A DNA stretch of 64,000 bases from Austropuccinia psidii (Eukaryota; Basidiomycota; Pucciniomycetes; Pucciniales; Sphaerophragmiaceae): assembly GCA_023105745.1 (NCBI GenBank), contig JALGQZ010000015.1, forward strand, positions 22,053,499 through 22,117,498, given 5' to 3'. Of the stretch, positions 12,201 to 24,615 are shown piece after piece. The translations under genes were made by a program, and so were the position numbers. The notes under the pieces are model-generated. The model saw only the letters and a program-made list of their open reading frames with translations. It searched no databases and had not been told where the DNA came from. Positions within the stretch are counted from its first letter, which is position 1; each line of letters starts with the position of its first letter.

Positions 12201-13085
12201 ATCCAATGAATTATCAAAAAATAATCAAGCAAGATGAAATTCAAGCCTCAAAATTCTTTGCAGTCAAGGTGGAAGCATTTTCAAATTTGATTGAATCAAA
12301 TCAAAAGGCATTATGGCAAGACTCTCAATATAGAAGTAGCCTCCAAGATTTGGGTAAAGATAAATCTGTCCAAGATTATTCTCTTGATTCCTCTTCCCAA
12401 CTTCTCCTGTTCAAAGATTGGGTGGTGGTCCAAATGACCCCACAATTCAACTTAGTATACTTCAAAAAATTCATGACTCTCCTCTAGATGGACAGCCTGG
12501 CCAAGAGAAGACTCTTAAACTTGTCATGCGTGATTTTTACTGGCATGGCATGACTCAATTTATCAAGGATTATGTATCATCCTCTCATCAGTGTTCAAGA
12601 AACAAAGAATATTCACCACGAGAAGCTTTGACTCCTCAAACCTCCTCCAATTGCAAATGGTCCTTGGATTTGTCTTTCAATGTACTTCATCACTCAATTG
12701 CCACTGTCCAATTCCTTTGACTCAATCCTTGTCATAGTGGACAGATTCTCAAAAATGGCAATTTTCATTTGAACAATGTCTTCAATAACTTCATTAGATT
12801 CAGCCCATTTATTCATCAAGAATATTTTCTCAAAGCATGGCCTTCCTTCAAGCATTGTTAGTGATAGAGGTTCTCTTTCTGTTTGTTCCTTCTGGACCAA
12901 TGTGTTTCAGCAGCTCAAGATTTCAAGAGATCTGTCAACTGCTTACCATCCAGAAACTGATGGACAGACAGAGAGGGTAAATAAGATACTAGAACAGTAC
13001 CTTTAGATAAATGTCAGTTAGCATCAAGAGTATAGGAACACCTGGCTCCCTCTGGCTGAATTTGCCTACAATAACTCTGACAACT
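12201..13085 (+). pseudogene. Gypsy-2 integrase, N-terminal and core part
   Basis: The zinc-binding region near 12420-12610 is damaged: GQPGQ stands where GHPGQ is usual and SSSHQCS where a CxxC pair is usual. In the core, the first catalytic position reads LSMYFITQ (12670-12700) where SMDF is expected. The second reads IVSDRGSL (12850-12880) and the Glu region [13 protein letters not shown] (12963-13003) is retained. Stops occur at 12718, 12769 and 13004. The frame trace ends at AYNNSDN, where Gypsy-1 copy 1 inserted, and continues at 23159. Confidence 0.8.
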
Positions 13086-14923
13086 TGTAAGGTGTGGATA
13101 TGAAACTTTGATTAAAAATCAAGTACTTTTCCTGTCCTCAAAATTTGTATAAGGTAAAAATCAATTAAAAATAGTAAGAAATATTATTTTTAAGAGAAAA
13201 CACGCCTATTTTATTGTTTATAACTTTATTAGTATAAAAAAATAATATTATAAAGATTTATTGTGTTACCAAAAATAAAAATTTATCCAAAAAATACTCT
13301 ACAAGAGATATTTTGAGGCTACAAAAGAAATTTCTTCAAGAGCAATTTCAATTGGAATTAATTGAGCAAAGAACTGCAAGCAATGAATTAAAGAACAAAG
13401 TATTTAAAAAGAATATTAAAGAGAAAACATGCCCAAAAGTGACCAGAGTGAATTTGGAAACAAAGTGACAAAGTTTACAGTGATGAAAGATGCTTTAATT
13501 CACTTTGGGGGTGGTTCAGGGGTAAAAATGATTATAAGAGTCACAAACAATGATTATAATGATTTTTTCACGTGGTTACAAGGTTTAAAATGGTATAAGA
13601 AAGGTGGTTGGAATCTTTTATTGATTGGTTTAACAATTTTTAAACTAATTATAAAAGGAAAAAAGATTCTAACATGAAGAGAAAAGTGGGGCAAAGAAAA
13701 CATTCTTTTATAGCAATCAATTCTCTTACTCCAAAAGTAAAATTTACTCTTTTCAGTCGTGAAAAACAGTCTGACAACAGAAAAGCCAATTATGGCATCA
13801 TTGAACCCTGGTTTAGACCAAAAAGGGCTGGGTTAAGCTTTCTTTAGCCATTTTTAGCCATTTTAGACCATTAAATCAGCCATTACTATAGCAATACCAG
13901 GCCTAGAGCCTTCAAAACACGTCAGAATGTGTGTCAAAGATGTAGAAACCAGTTAAAACTGTTTTTACTATGATGGATTTATCTTAAGGGTAGTTTTACC
14001 CTCTTGGCAACAGCTAAAACTACACCAGTTGGTATCAAAACCTCATCATCAATTGAGTCCACAGACCCTGTAACTCAATTCCAGGCCAAAAGTGATGAAC
14101 TTTTGCATGAATTTTGACATACCACGCCTGTCAGAAAGGATTTTGGGGGTCTAGCTCCCCCTTAGAGCTGGAGTTCCTTTCCCCCCCAAATTTAATCTTT
14201 CCAATTTTTTTTTCCTTTAATTCCTCATCATGTATTATACTTATAGTTTACATATGTAATTCAATTCAATTGTACAGTACAATACAGTAATAATTGACAC
14301 CTCATATGTAAATCAAAGTTCACTTATGTAATACACATGCACATTTTGACATTTCAATTGAGTTCAATTGAAAATACTTCAATTCCTCATAACTTCTAAA
14401 CTAAACACAACACCTCAATTTTAACACAAAAATTGATGGTTAACACCACATGTGGTGTGAATTAAATTAAGGTTTTGAGGATTTTCAAATTTTGTATTGA
14501 AAATACTAAAAACTTAATTTAAGCTTATTTAGAGTTGAGTTACAAGAATTTCACTCAGAGGTGACCCCACCTGATTTTTTATGAGGAATCCAATGGTGAA
14601 ATAATTTTTATGTGTTTATTTATTGAATAAAAAGTTATAATAATTTTTATTTAACTTTTTTCCAAATTTATTTATATTTTCACAATTCTGTTAAAATTTC
14701 ATTTTTACTTAATTTTTTCAAGTATAAATGTAATTTTATACTTGCAAAATTTAATGTATTTTTATTCTTAAATTGTAATTAATTTTTTTATTTTTAATAT
14801 AATTTTATATTTATATTTTGATTTTTTTTTTAATAATATAAATAAATTTTTTTTATTTATATTAATATGTTATTTTTGTATTTGTGGTCTTTTGGGTATA
14901 TGAAATTACCTCTAAGGCTCACA
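13086..14923 (-). repeat. Gypsy-1 copy 1, 3' LTR
   Basis: 1,838-bp LTR. On the plus strand it starts TGTAAGGTGTGG and ends AAGGCTCACA, so the element sense is TGTGAGCC...CCTTACA. It matches 21318-23153 closely, and 28452-30290 and 36713-38550 in reverse. It contains a small open frame antisense to the element at 13429-13677, treated as a finding. Confidence 0.92.
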
Positions 14924-14946
14924 TTCCCTCCCCCTAAAAAAGAATA

Positions 14947-17900
14947 TTACTTTATAATATTGGTGTTTCTAGTTTGTCTGAATCTTCTGAGGAGTTTGGT
15001 AGCTTCTGGTATATCTTTTTCTTCTAACCATTCATCTTCACAAGTTGGGTCACTGCACCTAACAAGGTATTCCCTTACTTTCTTGGTTCTTGATTTCCTT
15101 TCTTTAAGAACTTTTGTAATTTTCTTAGTACCAGATGTCTCAATAGGAGGTATAACTTGGGGAATCTTATTCCTCAAGGGAAATTTCTCAGCATCACTAG
15201 ATTTATATGGATATATCAAGCTTACTTGAAATGTAGGGTGCTTATTGCTAAGTTCCTCAGATAACTCTAGTTCAAAAGCATTTTCTCCATGGAGGGCCTT
15301 AATCACAAAACGTCCTGCAAAGGAGTCTTTCAACTTTTTACATCCTTTGATGTTATTGAAGTTAGTGGTGGATACAAGAGCTAGGTCCCCCACTTTGAAG
15401 GCTGGAGTTGCATGTGATTTATCCCATTTATCTTTAGCAAATGCAAAAGAGTCCTCCGTGCATATCACTGCATGCTTTCTAGCTTTGTCTAGCATTCCTT
15501 TGAAGCTAGCAGCTGTGGGATGTATTTCAATTAAATATTTCCTCAAGGAATCTTGGGGTAATTTGGGGTTTCCTCCTTTTTCTAGAATAGCAGGAGTTTG
15601 ATTGGTACTGGCATGGATTGATCTTTTACATGCTAATTCCAGAGCTGGTAATAGAGTACACCAATCATGGGTAAATCCATCACAATCTTTGAATTCAAGG
15701 CCATATGCACAAAATCTTCTCACCATGTCCCCTAAGGTTTGGATCATCCTTTCAGCCAGGCGATCAGTTTGTGGGTGGTAGGCTGTAGAGAAAGACAGTT
15801 TAGTGCCAAATAATTGGTGAAGATTTGTCCATAGTGCTGAAGTGAATTTGGGATCTCTAGCACTGATGATATTTGTAAATATCCCAGTCCATGAAACTAC
15901 TCTATTCCATATCAGAAGAGCTGTATCCATGGCTGTATCATCTTTGTGACATGGTAAAAAGATTGGAGTTTTACTGAATCTGTCCACAATTACTAGGCAA
16001 GCATTAAAGCTCCTGTCACCTCCTGGTGGTAGGCCAGTTACCCAATCCATATGGACAATTTCCCAAGGTCTGTTTGGTTCTTGTATTTTTATCCTATTTC
16101 CAAGTCTTTTGCCAGTGGATTTCTTTGCCTTTTGGCATCTGTTGCAGGTTTTGCAATACTCCGCAACATCTTTCTGCCACATTGGCCACCTTTGCAGGTC
16201 TTTACTTTCTCTCTTGTTCTGTCTTCAGAAAGATGTCGTGAAAAGGGACTATCATGGCATTCTTTCAGTACAAGATTGATTAATGACCTGTCTACAACTG
16301 TCATGACACATGTGTGCCTGGTTCTGTGGTAAATTATAGCATCCAGTAGGTGAAATCTTCCTTCCTCATAAGATTTTCTCCATATTTCATCCAAGGCATG
16401 TATTAGAGGGTTGTCTTTACAATCTTTGTTAAGTAATTGGCATAAGATGCTACAATTCTTATCTTGAGTGTAGCTACTTCTGACTTCTTCAAAGAAGGTG
16501 GTGTTCAAGTCTGTAACACTTATTCCTTCTATTGGAATTTGTGGTGAAGCTTCTTCTGGCACATAATCAGGATTATCAATATTATTTGGTAATGGCCATC
16601 TGCATTCTTATGAATTTTCCCATCCTTATGAACAATAGTCATATTGCCTCTTTATTCTTGTATGGCTATTTGCCATCTGATCATGTGTCTGTTGGGTGTT
16701 TTCATGTTCAAAAGTGATTTGACAGCAGTACAATCTGTTATCACTTCAAAAACACATCCCTCTAAGAAGTAGTTCAATTTCTCCAAGGCCCAGACAAGGA
16801 ATAGACATTCCATCTGACTTGCTCCACATCTGGCTTCAGTTGGTTTGATTTGCCTGGATATGAAACATATGGGTCCTTCTACAGGCTTATCATTTATGAT
16901 CTGAACTTGGTGAAGTGCAGCACCCAGTCCATCCCCTGATTCATCAATATACAGTTTGAAAGGCAATTCAAAGTCTGGAATCAGTAATAGTGGAGCAGTG
17001 GTCAATGCTTCTCTTAGAGACTCAAAAGCTTTGACTCTGTCAACAGTCATCTCAAACACTGTGTCTTTGTCACACAACTTATAAAGTGGTCTTGCTATGG
17101 ATGCAAAATCTTTAATGTGTTGCCTGTAACTTCCTGCAAAACCTAAGAATGACTGAATTTCCTTCTTATTCTGAGGCATGGGTTTTAACAATACTGCTGC
17201 AACTTTGTTTTTGTAAATTCCAAGGGACAAACCATATACAACATCTCCTAGTGCTTTAAGTTCTTTAAATCCAAAAAGACATTTCTTCAAGGAGATTTTC
17301 ATGTTTACTGATTGGATTTTTGTCAAAACTCTTGATAATCTGTACATGTCCTCCTCCCAAGTCTTGGAACAGATAAGAATGTAATCAATGTAAATGATTA
17401 ACCATCCCTCTGAGAGTTCTTCAGGCAAGATTTCATTCATCATTCTTTGGAAGTGTGAAGGTGCATTTTTGATACCAAAGGGCATCCTTAAGTATTCATA
17501 CACTCCACAATGAACAATAATTCTCAAGTATTTTCTTGCTCTTGGTGTTACCACATTTTGATGGAATCCTTTAAGGGCATCCATAGTGGTTATATACATT
17601 GCTTGAGATATTTGAGTAAGGGCAATTTGGATTTTTGGTATTGGGTATCTGTCTGGGACAGTGTAAGTGTTCAGAGCTCTAAAGTCCCCAGCCATGCTGG
17701 ATTTTCCATTATTCCACGCCACTATGACTGGTGTCGTTATTTATACTTCCTCATTGTGGCCTACTTTTCTTATTACACCAAGGTCCAGAAGTTCTTTGAT
17801 ATGAATTTCTAGAGCTTCTCTTGATTTTGGACTTGCTGGATAAGCAGGTCTTCTTAAGAGTGGTGGATAAGGTCTCTCAATGTTAAGAATGATGTCAATT

Positions 17901-18602
17901 TCATGACCATTAATTGCTCCCAGAGGTTCGTTGTCTGTAGCAAATGCTCCTCTGTGGTCATACAAAAGGGAAGAAAGTTCATTTTCTTGTTTATCAGTCA
18001 GATGAAGGCTTATTTCAGCCACATTTAACTGTTCAGACTTAAATTTTTCTAAGTCTAAGTTGACTGGTGATACTTTGTTTACTGTAATCTGTCTTTTAAA
18101 TGGTAAAAAGGCAAATTTTTGGCGCTTATTGTCTCCAATAGTAAAGTATCTGTCTTTGTTATTATGTAAATCTATCCCATACATGATTAAATAGTCATTT
18201 CCCAATATAAAATGGGTACTAGAGCAATTTTCCATAACAACAAATTCAACTGTGATCCTTAAATTCCCATTTATGTGTGGGAATATGACATTGGTCTCAA
18301 AGATTCCTAATTCTTTCATTGGGTTACTTGCACTGTTGAATTTTATCCATTGGTAACAATTGGTCTTCAAAATTTGGTACACAAGTCTTAAGAAAAGATT
18401 TTCCAACACAAGAGCAGAAGGCTCCTGGGTCAAGAAAAAGTTTGGTGGGCTTGTTGTCAATCCCCACCTCTGTTATACAGGAGTTACCAGCTGTATAACC
18501 TTTTCCTCTGTTTGGTTTTGTCTTCATAAGTTGGGCATCTTGAACTTTTGTTAAATCAAGTTGACCATTGCTCAATTTTGGTAAGTGGGAATAAGATTCC
18601 AT
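14947..18602 (-). pseudogene. Gypsy-1 copy 1 pol (protease, RT, RNase H, integrase, chromodomain), broken
   Basis: Reading leftward from 18602, the order of domains equals the intact pol of copy 2. Comparison with copy 2 locates the lesions: a 5-bp deletion near 18346, a GAA-to-TAA stop near 17741, a TAC-to-TAA stop at 16652, a 13-bp deletion near 16605, and a 1-bp loss near 16185. The protease active site reads LDPGAFCS (DPG, not DTG). The RT box is [10 protein letters not shown] (second Asp replaced by Tyr). The integrase core at 14947-16182 keeps the residues MDW and LAERMIQ, but SDRDP has become SARDP, so the middle catalytic Asp is lost. The tail [20 protein letters not shown] is chromodomain-like. 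Confidence 0.92.
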
Positions 18603-21112
18603 GATGTCAAAAGTGGCATTGATATTTTCTATATCTTTTGAAGATTCAGAAAATATGGATTACTTATCATCTGAATTGTCTTCAATTATGTCTTCTTTTT
18701 CAACATCTGGTCCCTTTTCAATGTCAATCTCATTGATTTCCCCCCTTTTTGGACATGTATTGGCTAAATGGGTGGTTCTTTTGTTTTTTGACTGTATCTG
18801 CAGATTTATATTCAATATTACTAGAGTTTTCTTTGGGGTTTTTGTCCACAGAATCTTTCCAAGGTGTATTAAACCTTGTTTTGAGATTCACCCTACTAGA
18901 ACCAATTTTGGTTCTGGTGGTTACTTCTTCTAGTATATTGATAATATCCTCTGCTGAAGATTGTTCAGTAGTCCTGCTTTTGACAGCATGCTCTAAGTCA
19001 CCTCCACATTGTCTCAGATTTTTCCTATGGATCATAAATTCTGACATGTCAGGATATAATGCTGTTAGTCTGTCCTTTTGTTGGCAAAACCATGGTAAAG
19101 CTTTGTCTTTATCAGCATTAAATTTGGCAGATTCAAAGGCTGTTTCAACTTTAAACCTCCAAGCATCATTTGCCCATTTGTTGATGATTTGGGTTTTCCA
19201 CCAAGTCCAACTCTGGTGTCCATGTGCTTGTCATATTTTGATGTACCATCTGTGAGCTGATCTGGTAAACAAGGTGTTAAACCTGGCTGTTACCAATCTG
19301 TCTGGTAATTCAAAATCCTCTTTGATCATGTCAATACCTCTAATGAATTCCATATGGTCATACTCTCCTTCACCACTGAAGTGAGTCCATTCTTTAAGTT
19401 TTGGAACTTCTTTCAAGAGTGCTTGGCCCATTGATGGTTCCAAGTTATGAAAAGAAGTAGATAATTCATTTTTTAATTGTGAATTATCAGGATCTAATAC
19501 TTGTGGATTTGAAATTCTTGTGCCCTCATTTTGATTTAGAGGTGTAGACATTCTTGGTAAGGTATTCAGTATTTGTTCAATGTCATTCATTTTACTGTTG
19601 CTACACCTTTGGGAATTTCTGTATTCATGTTGGAAGCTTTGTATTAAATTTATTACTTCAATTTTATACATGTCTTCCTTATGTGTCAGTTCTTGCCATA
19701 ACTCTGTCTGTCTTGTATTATCAGCAGTGACTTGATTCAATTTCATTGATAATTTTGATACTTCTTCTTGTGAAGCATCAAAACACTTTTTCAAGGCAAT
19801 GGTATATGTCTTTACTTCAGTAAATGAATTTGAAATGTCATCAAGGACTTTCTTGTTATCTGTCTTGATAATATTTATGGCTTGTTTAATTCTGGTTTCA
19901 ATTATGTCATCAATATTGAATTTAGAATATTTATCTGTTAATTCTTTAATAATGGCAGATTGTTCATTTATTTTATTGTTAGAAGAATTATCATTATTGG
20001 AATTTTTAATTGTCCTTAAAACTTTTTCAAAACACATAAGTGTTTCATTAATTTGGCACAGACTCAGGTTGTTTGTTTTAATGTTGTTACAAATGGTTTC
20101 ATTTTTATCAGAAAGATGTTTTTTCACATCATTTATAGCATTATACAACTCTGGGATGGAATCAAATATGTCAGAAATCATTTCTGGAACCTTAATCTGG
20201 CTTCCTCCTTCTTCTGTAATTCCATCATGGTTCTGGCCATCTGAAATACATTTTCCATGGCATCCTGATGAATCTTTGGGATTCTGTAGCCCTGGCTGTA
20301 AGGTTTTGGGGCTGGTGCCTTCCCTTTGCCCTTGTTTGGAGTTTGTGGCTGCTTTTTCACGTTTGAATTGGTGCTGCTGGCCACTGGGGCTGTTTTTGGC
20401 ACTGGTTTGGGTGGTGGAGGGTTGTTTTTCCTCCATTCTAGTGTCAAAAGCATCATGTTTTTCTTCTCCATCAATGGATGCCATCCATTGAGCAAATTGC
20501 AAGTGTTGGGATGGCCCAGGAATTTTCTTACTGTCAGATAAGAATTCATGCAATTCTTCCACAGGTCTGCAAGGATCTGGTACTCCTTGAATTGAAGTGC
20601 ATTGTTGTATGCACTGTGGCTGGCTTTGTATATGTCCACAGAGGCTTGTTGTGGCGGTGTCAGCTCTTTTTGAAGGTAAAATAGTATTATTAGCTTCAGA
20701 ATGACCCAGTTTAGTTGTTTGGAAGTCATCAACTGACCCTTTTCCTGCTGTACCTGATTGGCCTCTGCCATAATCATGTCTATTACCTTTTTGGGAGCTG
20801 CTTGAGGGGTTGTAGCTGGCTCCTGACCTGGTTGAAGGAATAATTATGGTTTAAAAAGGCTTAAAATAGTATTTTTACTTCAAAAAACTCACTATTGGCC
20901 AAATTCTTAGCTTTCTGAAGAGTATTACTTATGTCCAGGTTAATTAATTCAGAAGATATTGGTTCAGGTTCATTATTTTGAGTCACAATCACAGTACTAT
21001 TATGGTCTGAATTAATAGTGCTTGCAGGAACAATGCTGGTGACTGTTGAGGCTGTTTCAATGTTTTCTTGTCTTACCACGTTGTCAGAAACTAAAATTAA
21101 TGAAAAAGCCAA
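18603..21112 (-). pseudogene. Gypsy-1 copy 1 gag region, two overlapping frames
   Basis: Upstream exon 20893-21112 (SDNVVRQENIETASTV...) joins, after a GTGAGT...CAG intron, the frame ending at 20178 (…QKKEEARLRFQK). A second frame begins at an ATG that overlaps that stop as ATGA (20178-20181) and runs to 19231. It covers a coiled-coil-rich segment (DKYSKFNIDD..., TEVKTYTIALKKCFDASQEE) and the capsid-like segment GEYDHMEFIRGIDMIKEDF. A TGA after RWYIKI at about 19231 is shared with copy 2. Downstream comes CGGDLEHAVKSRTTEQ and, near 18750-18780, a knuckle region with a frameshift. The large plus-strand frames here are shadows. Confidence 0.82.
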
Positions 21113-21297
21113 TTAATTAAGTAAAAGCAAGGTTATTTCAAAAAAAGAAATAAAGATATAAGCCTCACTTATAATATGAAAAAAAATATTTTTTTATGGA
21201 TTTTTTTTGAATTATAAGTATTTTTTATATGTTTTTAAATTTTTCAATATAAGAAAAAAGATTTAAAAGGAGTAAAAAAATATGTCACAGGTAAAAT

Positions 21298-21315
21298 ATC
21301 ACGGCTGGGCCCCCA
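21298..21315 (-). promoter_or_regulatory. Candidate primer-binding site of Gypsy-1 copy 1
   Basis: The minus strand reads TGGGGGCCCAGCCGTGAT two bases inside the 5' LTR boundary. It starts with TGG, complementary to a tRNA CCA end, and the implied tRNA 3' end has a C discriminator, as in many eukaryotic tRNA-Pro. The identical 18-mer is at 30293-30310 in copy 2. The tRNA identity is inference. Confidence 0.6.
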
Positions 21316-21317
21316 AA

Positions 21318-23153
21318 TGTAAGGTGTGGAGAAGAAACTTTGATTAAAAATCAAGTACTTTTCCTGTCCTCAAAATTTGTATAAGGTAAAAATCAATCAA
21401 GAATAGTAAGAAATATTATTTTTAAGAGAAAACACGCCTATTTTATTTTTTATAACTTTATTAGTATAAAACAATAATATTATAAAGATTTATTGTTTTA
21501 CCAACAATAAAAATTTATCGAAAAAATACTCTACAAGAGATATTTTAAGGCTACAAAAGAAATTTCTTCAAGAGCAATTTCAATTGAAATTAATTGGGCA
21601 AAGAACTGCAAGCGATTAATTAAAGAAAAAAGGCTTTAAAAAGAATATTAAAGAGAAAACACGCCCAAAAGTGACCAGAGTGAATTTGGAAACAAAGTGA
21701 CAAAGTTTACAGTGATGAAAGATGCTTTAATTCACTTTTGGGGTGGTTCAGGGGTAAAAATGATTATAAGAGTCACAAACAATGATTATAATGATTTTTT
21801 CACGTGGTTACAAGGTTTAAAATGGTATAAGAAAGGTGGTTGGAATCTTTTATTGATTGGTTTAACAATGTTTAAACTAATTATAAAAGGAAAAAAGATT
21901 CTAACATGAAGAGAAAAGTGGGGCAAAGAAGACATTCTTTTATAGCAATCAATTCTCTTACTCCAAAAGTAAAATTTACTCTTGTCAGTCGTGAAAAACA
22001 TTCTGACAACAGAAAAGCCAATTATGGCATCATTGAACCCTGTTTTACACCAAAAAGGGCTGGGTTAAGCCATTTTTAGCCATTTTTAGCCATTTTAGAC
22101 CCTTAATTCAGCCATTACTATAGCAATACCAGGCCTAGAGCCTTCAAAACACGTCAGAATGTGTGCCAGATACGTAGAAACCCTGTCAAACTGTTTTTAA
22201 TATGATTGTTTTATCTTAAGGGTAGTTTTACCCTCTTGGCAACAGCTAAAACTACCCCAGTTGGTATCAAAACCTCATCATCAATTGAGTCCACAGACCC
22301 TGTAACTCAATTCCAGGCCAAAAGTGATGAACTTTTGCACTAGTTTTGACATCCCATGCCTGTCAGCAAGGATTTTGGGGGTCTAGCTCCCCCTTAGAGC
22401 TGGAGTTCCTTTCCCCCCCAAATTTAATCTTTCCAATTTATTTTTCCTTTAATTCCTCATCATGTATTATACTTATAGTTTACATATGTAATTCAATTCA
22501 ATTGTACAGTGAAACGGTAATAATTGACACCTCATATGTAAATCAAAGTTCACTTATGTAATACACGCGCACATTTTGACATTTCAATTGAATTCAATTG
22601 AAAATACTTCAATTCCTCATAACTTCTAAACTAAACACAACACCTCAATTTTAACACAAAAATTGATGGTTAACACCACATTTGGGGTGAATTAAATTAA
22701 GGTTTTGAGGATTTTCAAATTTTGTATTGAAAATACTAAAAACTTAATTTAAGCTTATTTAGAGTTGAGTTACAAGAATTTCACTCAGAGGTGACCCCAC
22801 CTGATTTCTTATGAGGAATCCAATGGTGAAATAATTTTTACGTGTTTATTTATTGAATAAAAAGTTATAATAATTTTTATTTAACTTTTTTCCACATTTA
22901 TTTATTTTTTCACAATTCTGTTAAAATTTCATTTTTACTTAATTTTTTCAAGTATAAATGTAATTTTATACTTGCAAAATTTAATGTATTTTTATTCTTA
23001 AATTGTAATTAATTTTTTTTATTTTTAATATAATTTTATATTTATATTTTGATTTTTTTTTAATAATATAAATAAATTTTTTTTATTTATATTAATATGT
23101 TATTTTTGTATTTGTGGTCTTTTGGGTATATGCAATTACCTCTAAGGCTCACA
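21318..23153 (-). repeat. Gypsy-1 copy 1, 5' LTR
   Basis: 1,836-bp LTR, near identical to 13086-14923 with scattered substitutions and small indels, for example GATATGAAAC versus GAGAAGAAAC just inside the boundary. Confidence 0.92.
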
Positions 23154-23820
23154 CAAATCTTCAACAAAACAATCACCATATTTCACTGTTTATGGAAGAG
23201 ATCCTCATTTTGACTCAGTTCACATTACTCAAAATACTCCTGCTGGAAAGTTATCAACAAAAATCCATTCAGTACAGCAAGATGTCAAGACAGAACCTGA
23301 AGTTGCCATAAACAGGTTCAAGAGGTATGCAGATAAAAGTAGAGCAAGTCCACCTGTTTTCAATCCTGGTGACATGGTATGGCTTTCTTCCAAGAGCATC
23401 AAATCAACTATACCCACCAAAAAACTGTATGAAAGATGGTTGGGTCCTTTTCCAATCTTGAAGAAGGTCAGCACTCATGCCTACCACCCCAAGCTCCCAT
23501 CTCAATGGAAGTCCATCCACCCAGTCTTCCATATTTCACTCTTAGGACCAGTCAAGACATCAACAATCCCAAATAGGAATCAAGAGCCTCCTCCTCCAAT
23601 AATCATTGAAGAATAAGAGGAATGGCAAGTCTCTCAAATACTGGACTCAAAGCTTAAGAGAGGAAAATTATGGTATTTGGTGAAATGCAAAGGTTTCAGT
23701 AAAGAGTCAGAAAGATCCACTTGGGAACCAATTGAAAACATCAAGAATTGTCCTGAACTGGTAAAGGATTTTCATTATTTTTATCCTGAAAATCCAGCAC
23801 CCAATTCTTCAAGAGCTTGA
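23154..23820 (+). pseudogene. Gypsy-2 integrase C-terminus and chromodomain
   Basis: Continuation of 12201-13085 after the Gypsy-1 insertion: SSTKQSPYFTVYGRDPHFDS, then the SH3-like integrase tail (FNPGDMVWLSSKSIKST, LYERWLGPFPILKKVS, HPVFHISLLGPVK at 23374-23560). A TAA at 23614 interrupts it. A chromodomain follows at 23617-23820 (WQVSQILDSKLKRGKLWYLV, KCKGFSKESERSTWEPIENI). A Cys replaces the usual Trp of the YLVxWKG aromatic-cage motif. Such chromodomains target integration to heterochromatin in fungal chromoviruses. Confidence 0.85.
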
Positions 23821-24615
23821 TTCTTTATGGTGCTTTGTGCGTAGAGGAATTACCAAAATTAAGTCCCACTCCTGGTATGCACCTTTAGGGGTATTCTACT
23901 CTTTTCTGTTGTAAGCATCAACTTGGCCACTCTATGAGCAGTCTGAAAACTTTGGACACAGATCTTTGGCCTGGCTTTCAAAATTGGTTCCAAAATTATG
24001 GCCATATTTCACTTGGGCAAATGGACCATTCATTTTTTCATTTCACTTCCAAGTCTTTCCAATTCCAAGTAATTCTTTCAATAAATTCATTTTCTTTTAT
24101 GGAACTGGCAGGAGTGGTAATTACCAAAGGTAATTTTGTCTCCTATCATGCACTTCCCTGAGGGGTCTCCAATCTGTCAAAACATCACATTGGCCATTTG
24201 TGAGCACCTGGAAACAAATTTCTTTTTCCAGGTCCTTGGCCAATTTCGAAATCAGTTATCAACCTCTGTCATGAAGATTGGAACCTCCTCAAGATTCATT
24301 TATCTTTTATTTTTCATTTTTTTTCTTTTCTTACTTTCATTTGCATTCTTTTCTTTTCATCTTAAATTTTTGCTTATCATGTCAATTTTCATGTCAAGAT
24401 TAACATTAATTTCATTCATCATCAAATCTTGAAGACAAGGTCAAAAGAAGATCAAGAAAGTCCCATGTCATATGCCAACATTTTAATACCAGTATCAAAT
24501 TTATTTTTCTTAAACAAACTCCTCATTATTCCTTTCTCAAAACTCTTTCTAATAGCCTCAACAGGCTGCACTTGTATTGGTGCTCAAGAGCTCACCATTT
24601 CAAGGTGGGGGGTAC
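23821..24615 (+). other. Gypsy-2 3' non-coding internal region with polypurine tract
   Basis: No coding frame with recognisable domains. The sequence lies between the pol stop and the 3' LTR and ends with a purine-rich tract (AAGGTGGGGGG at about 24602-24612) directly before the LTR, the expected plus-strand primer. The short frames at 23934-24161, 24136-24432 and 24429-24704 lack homology that I can recognise. Confidence 0.6.

Larger units (their letters stand above)
13086..23153 (-). mobile_element. Gypsy-1 copy 1: full-length chromovirus on the minus strand, decayed
   Basis: 10,068-bp element inserted in the Gypsy-2 integrase. LTRs at 13086-14923 (3' LTR in element sense) and 21318-23153 (5' LTR). 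Flanks are CAACT (13081-13085) and CAAAT (23154-23158), a target duplication with one substitution. Gag and Gag-Pol are present in the same layout as copy 2 (28452-38550), but the pol frame carries at least five lesions. The predicted primer-binding site (reverse complement at 21298-21315) and the polypurine tract (14924-14940, CCCTCCCCC on the plus strand) are both in place. Confidence 0.92.

Noticed and set aside
19799..20491. 230-codon plus-strand frame with hydrophobic stretches
   Set aside because: Antisense shadow of the Gypsy-1 gag coding sequence; the same shadow appears at 31118-31810 in copy 2.
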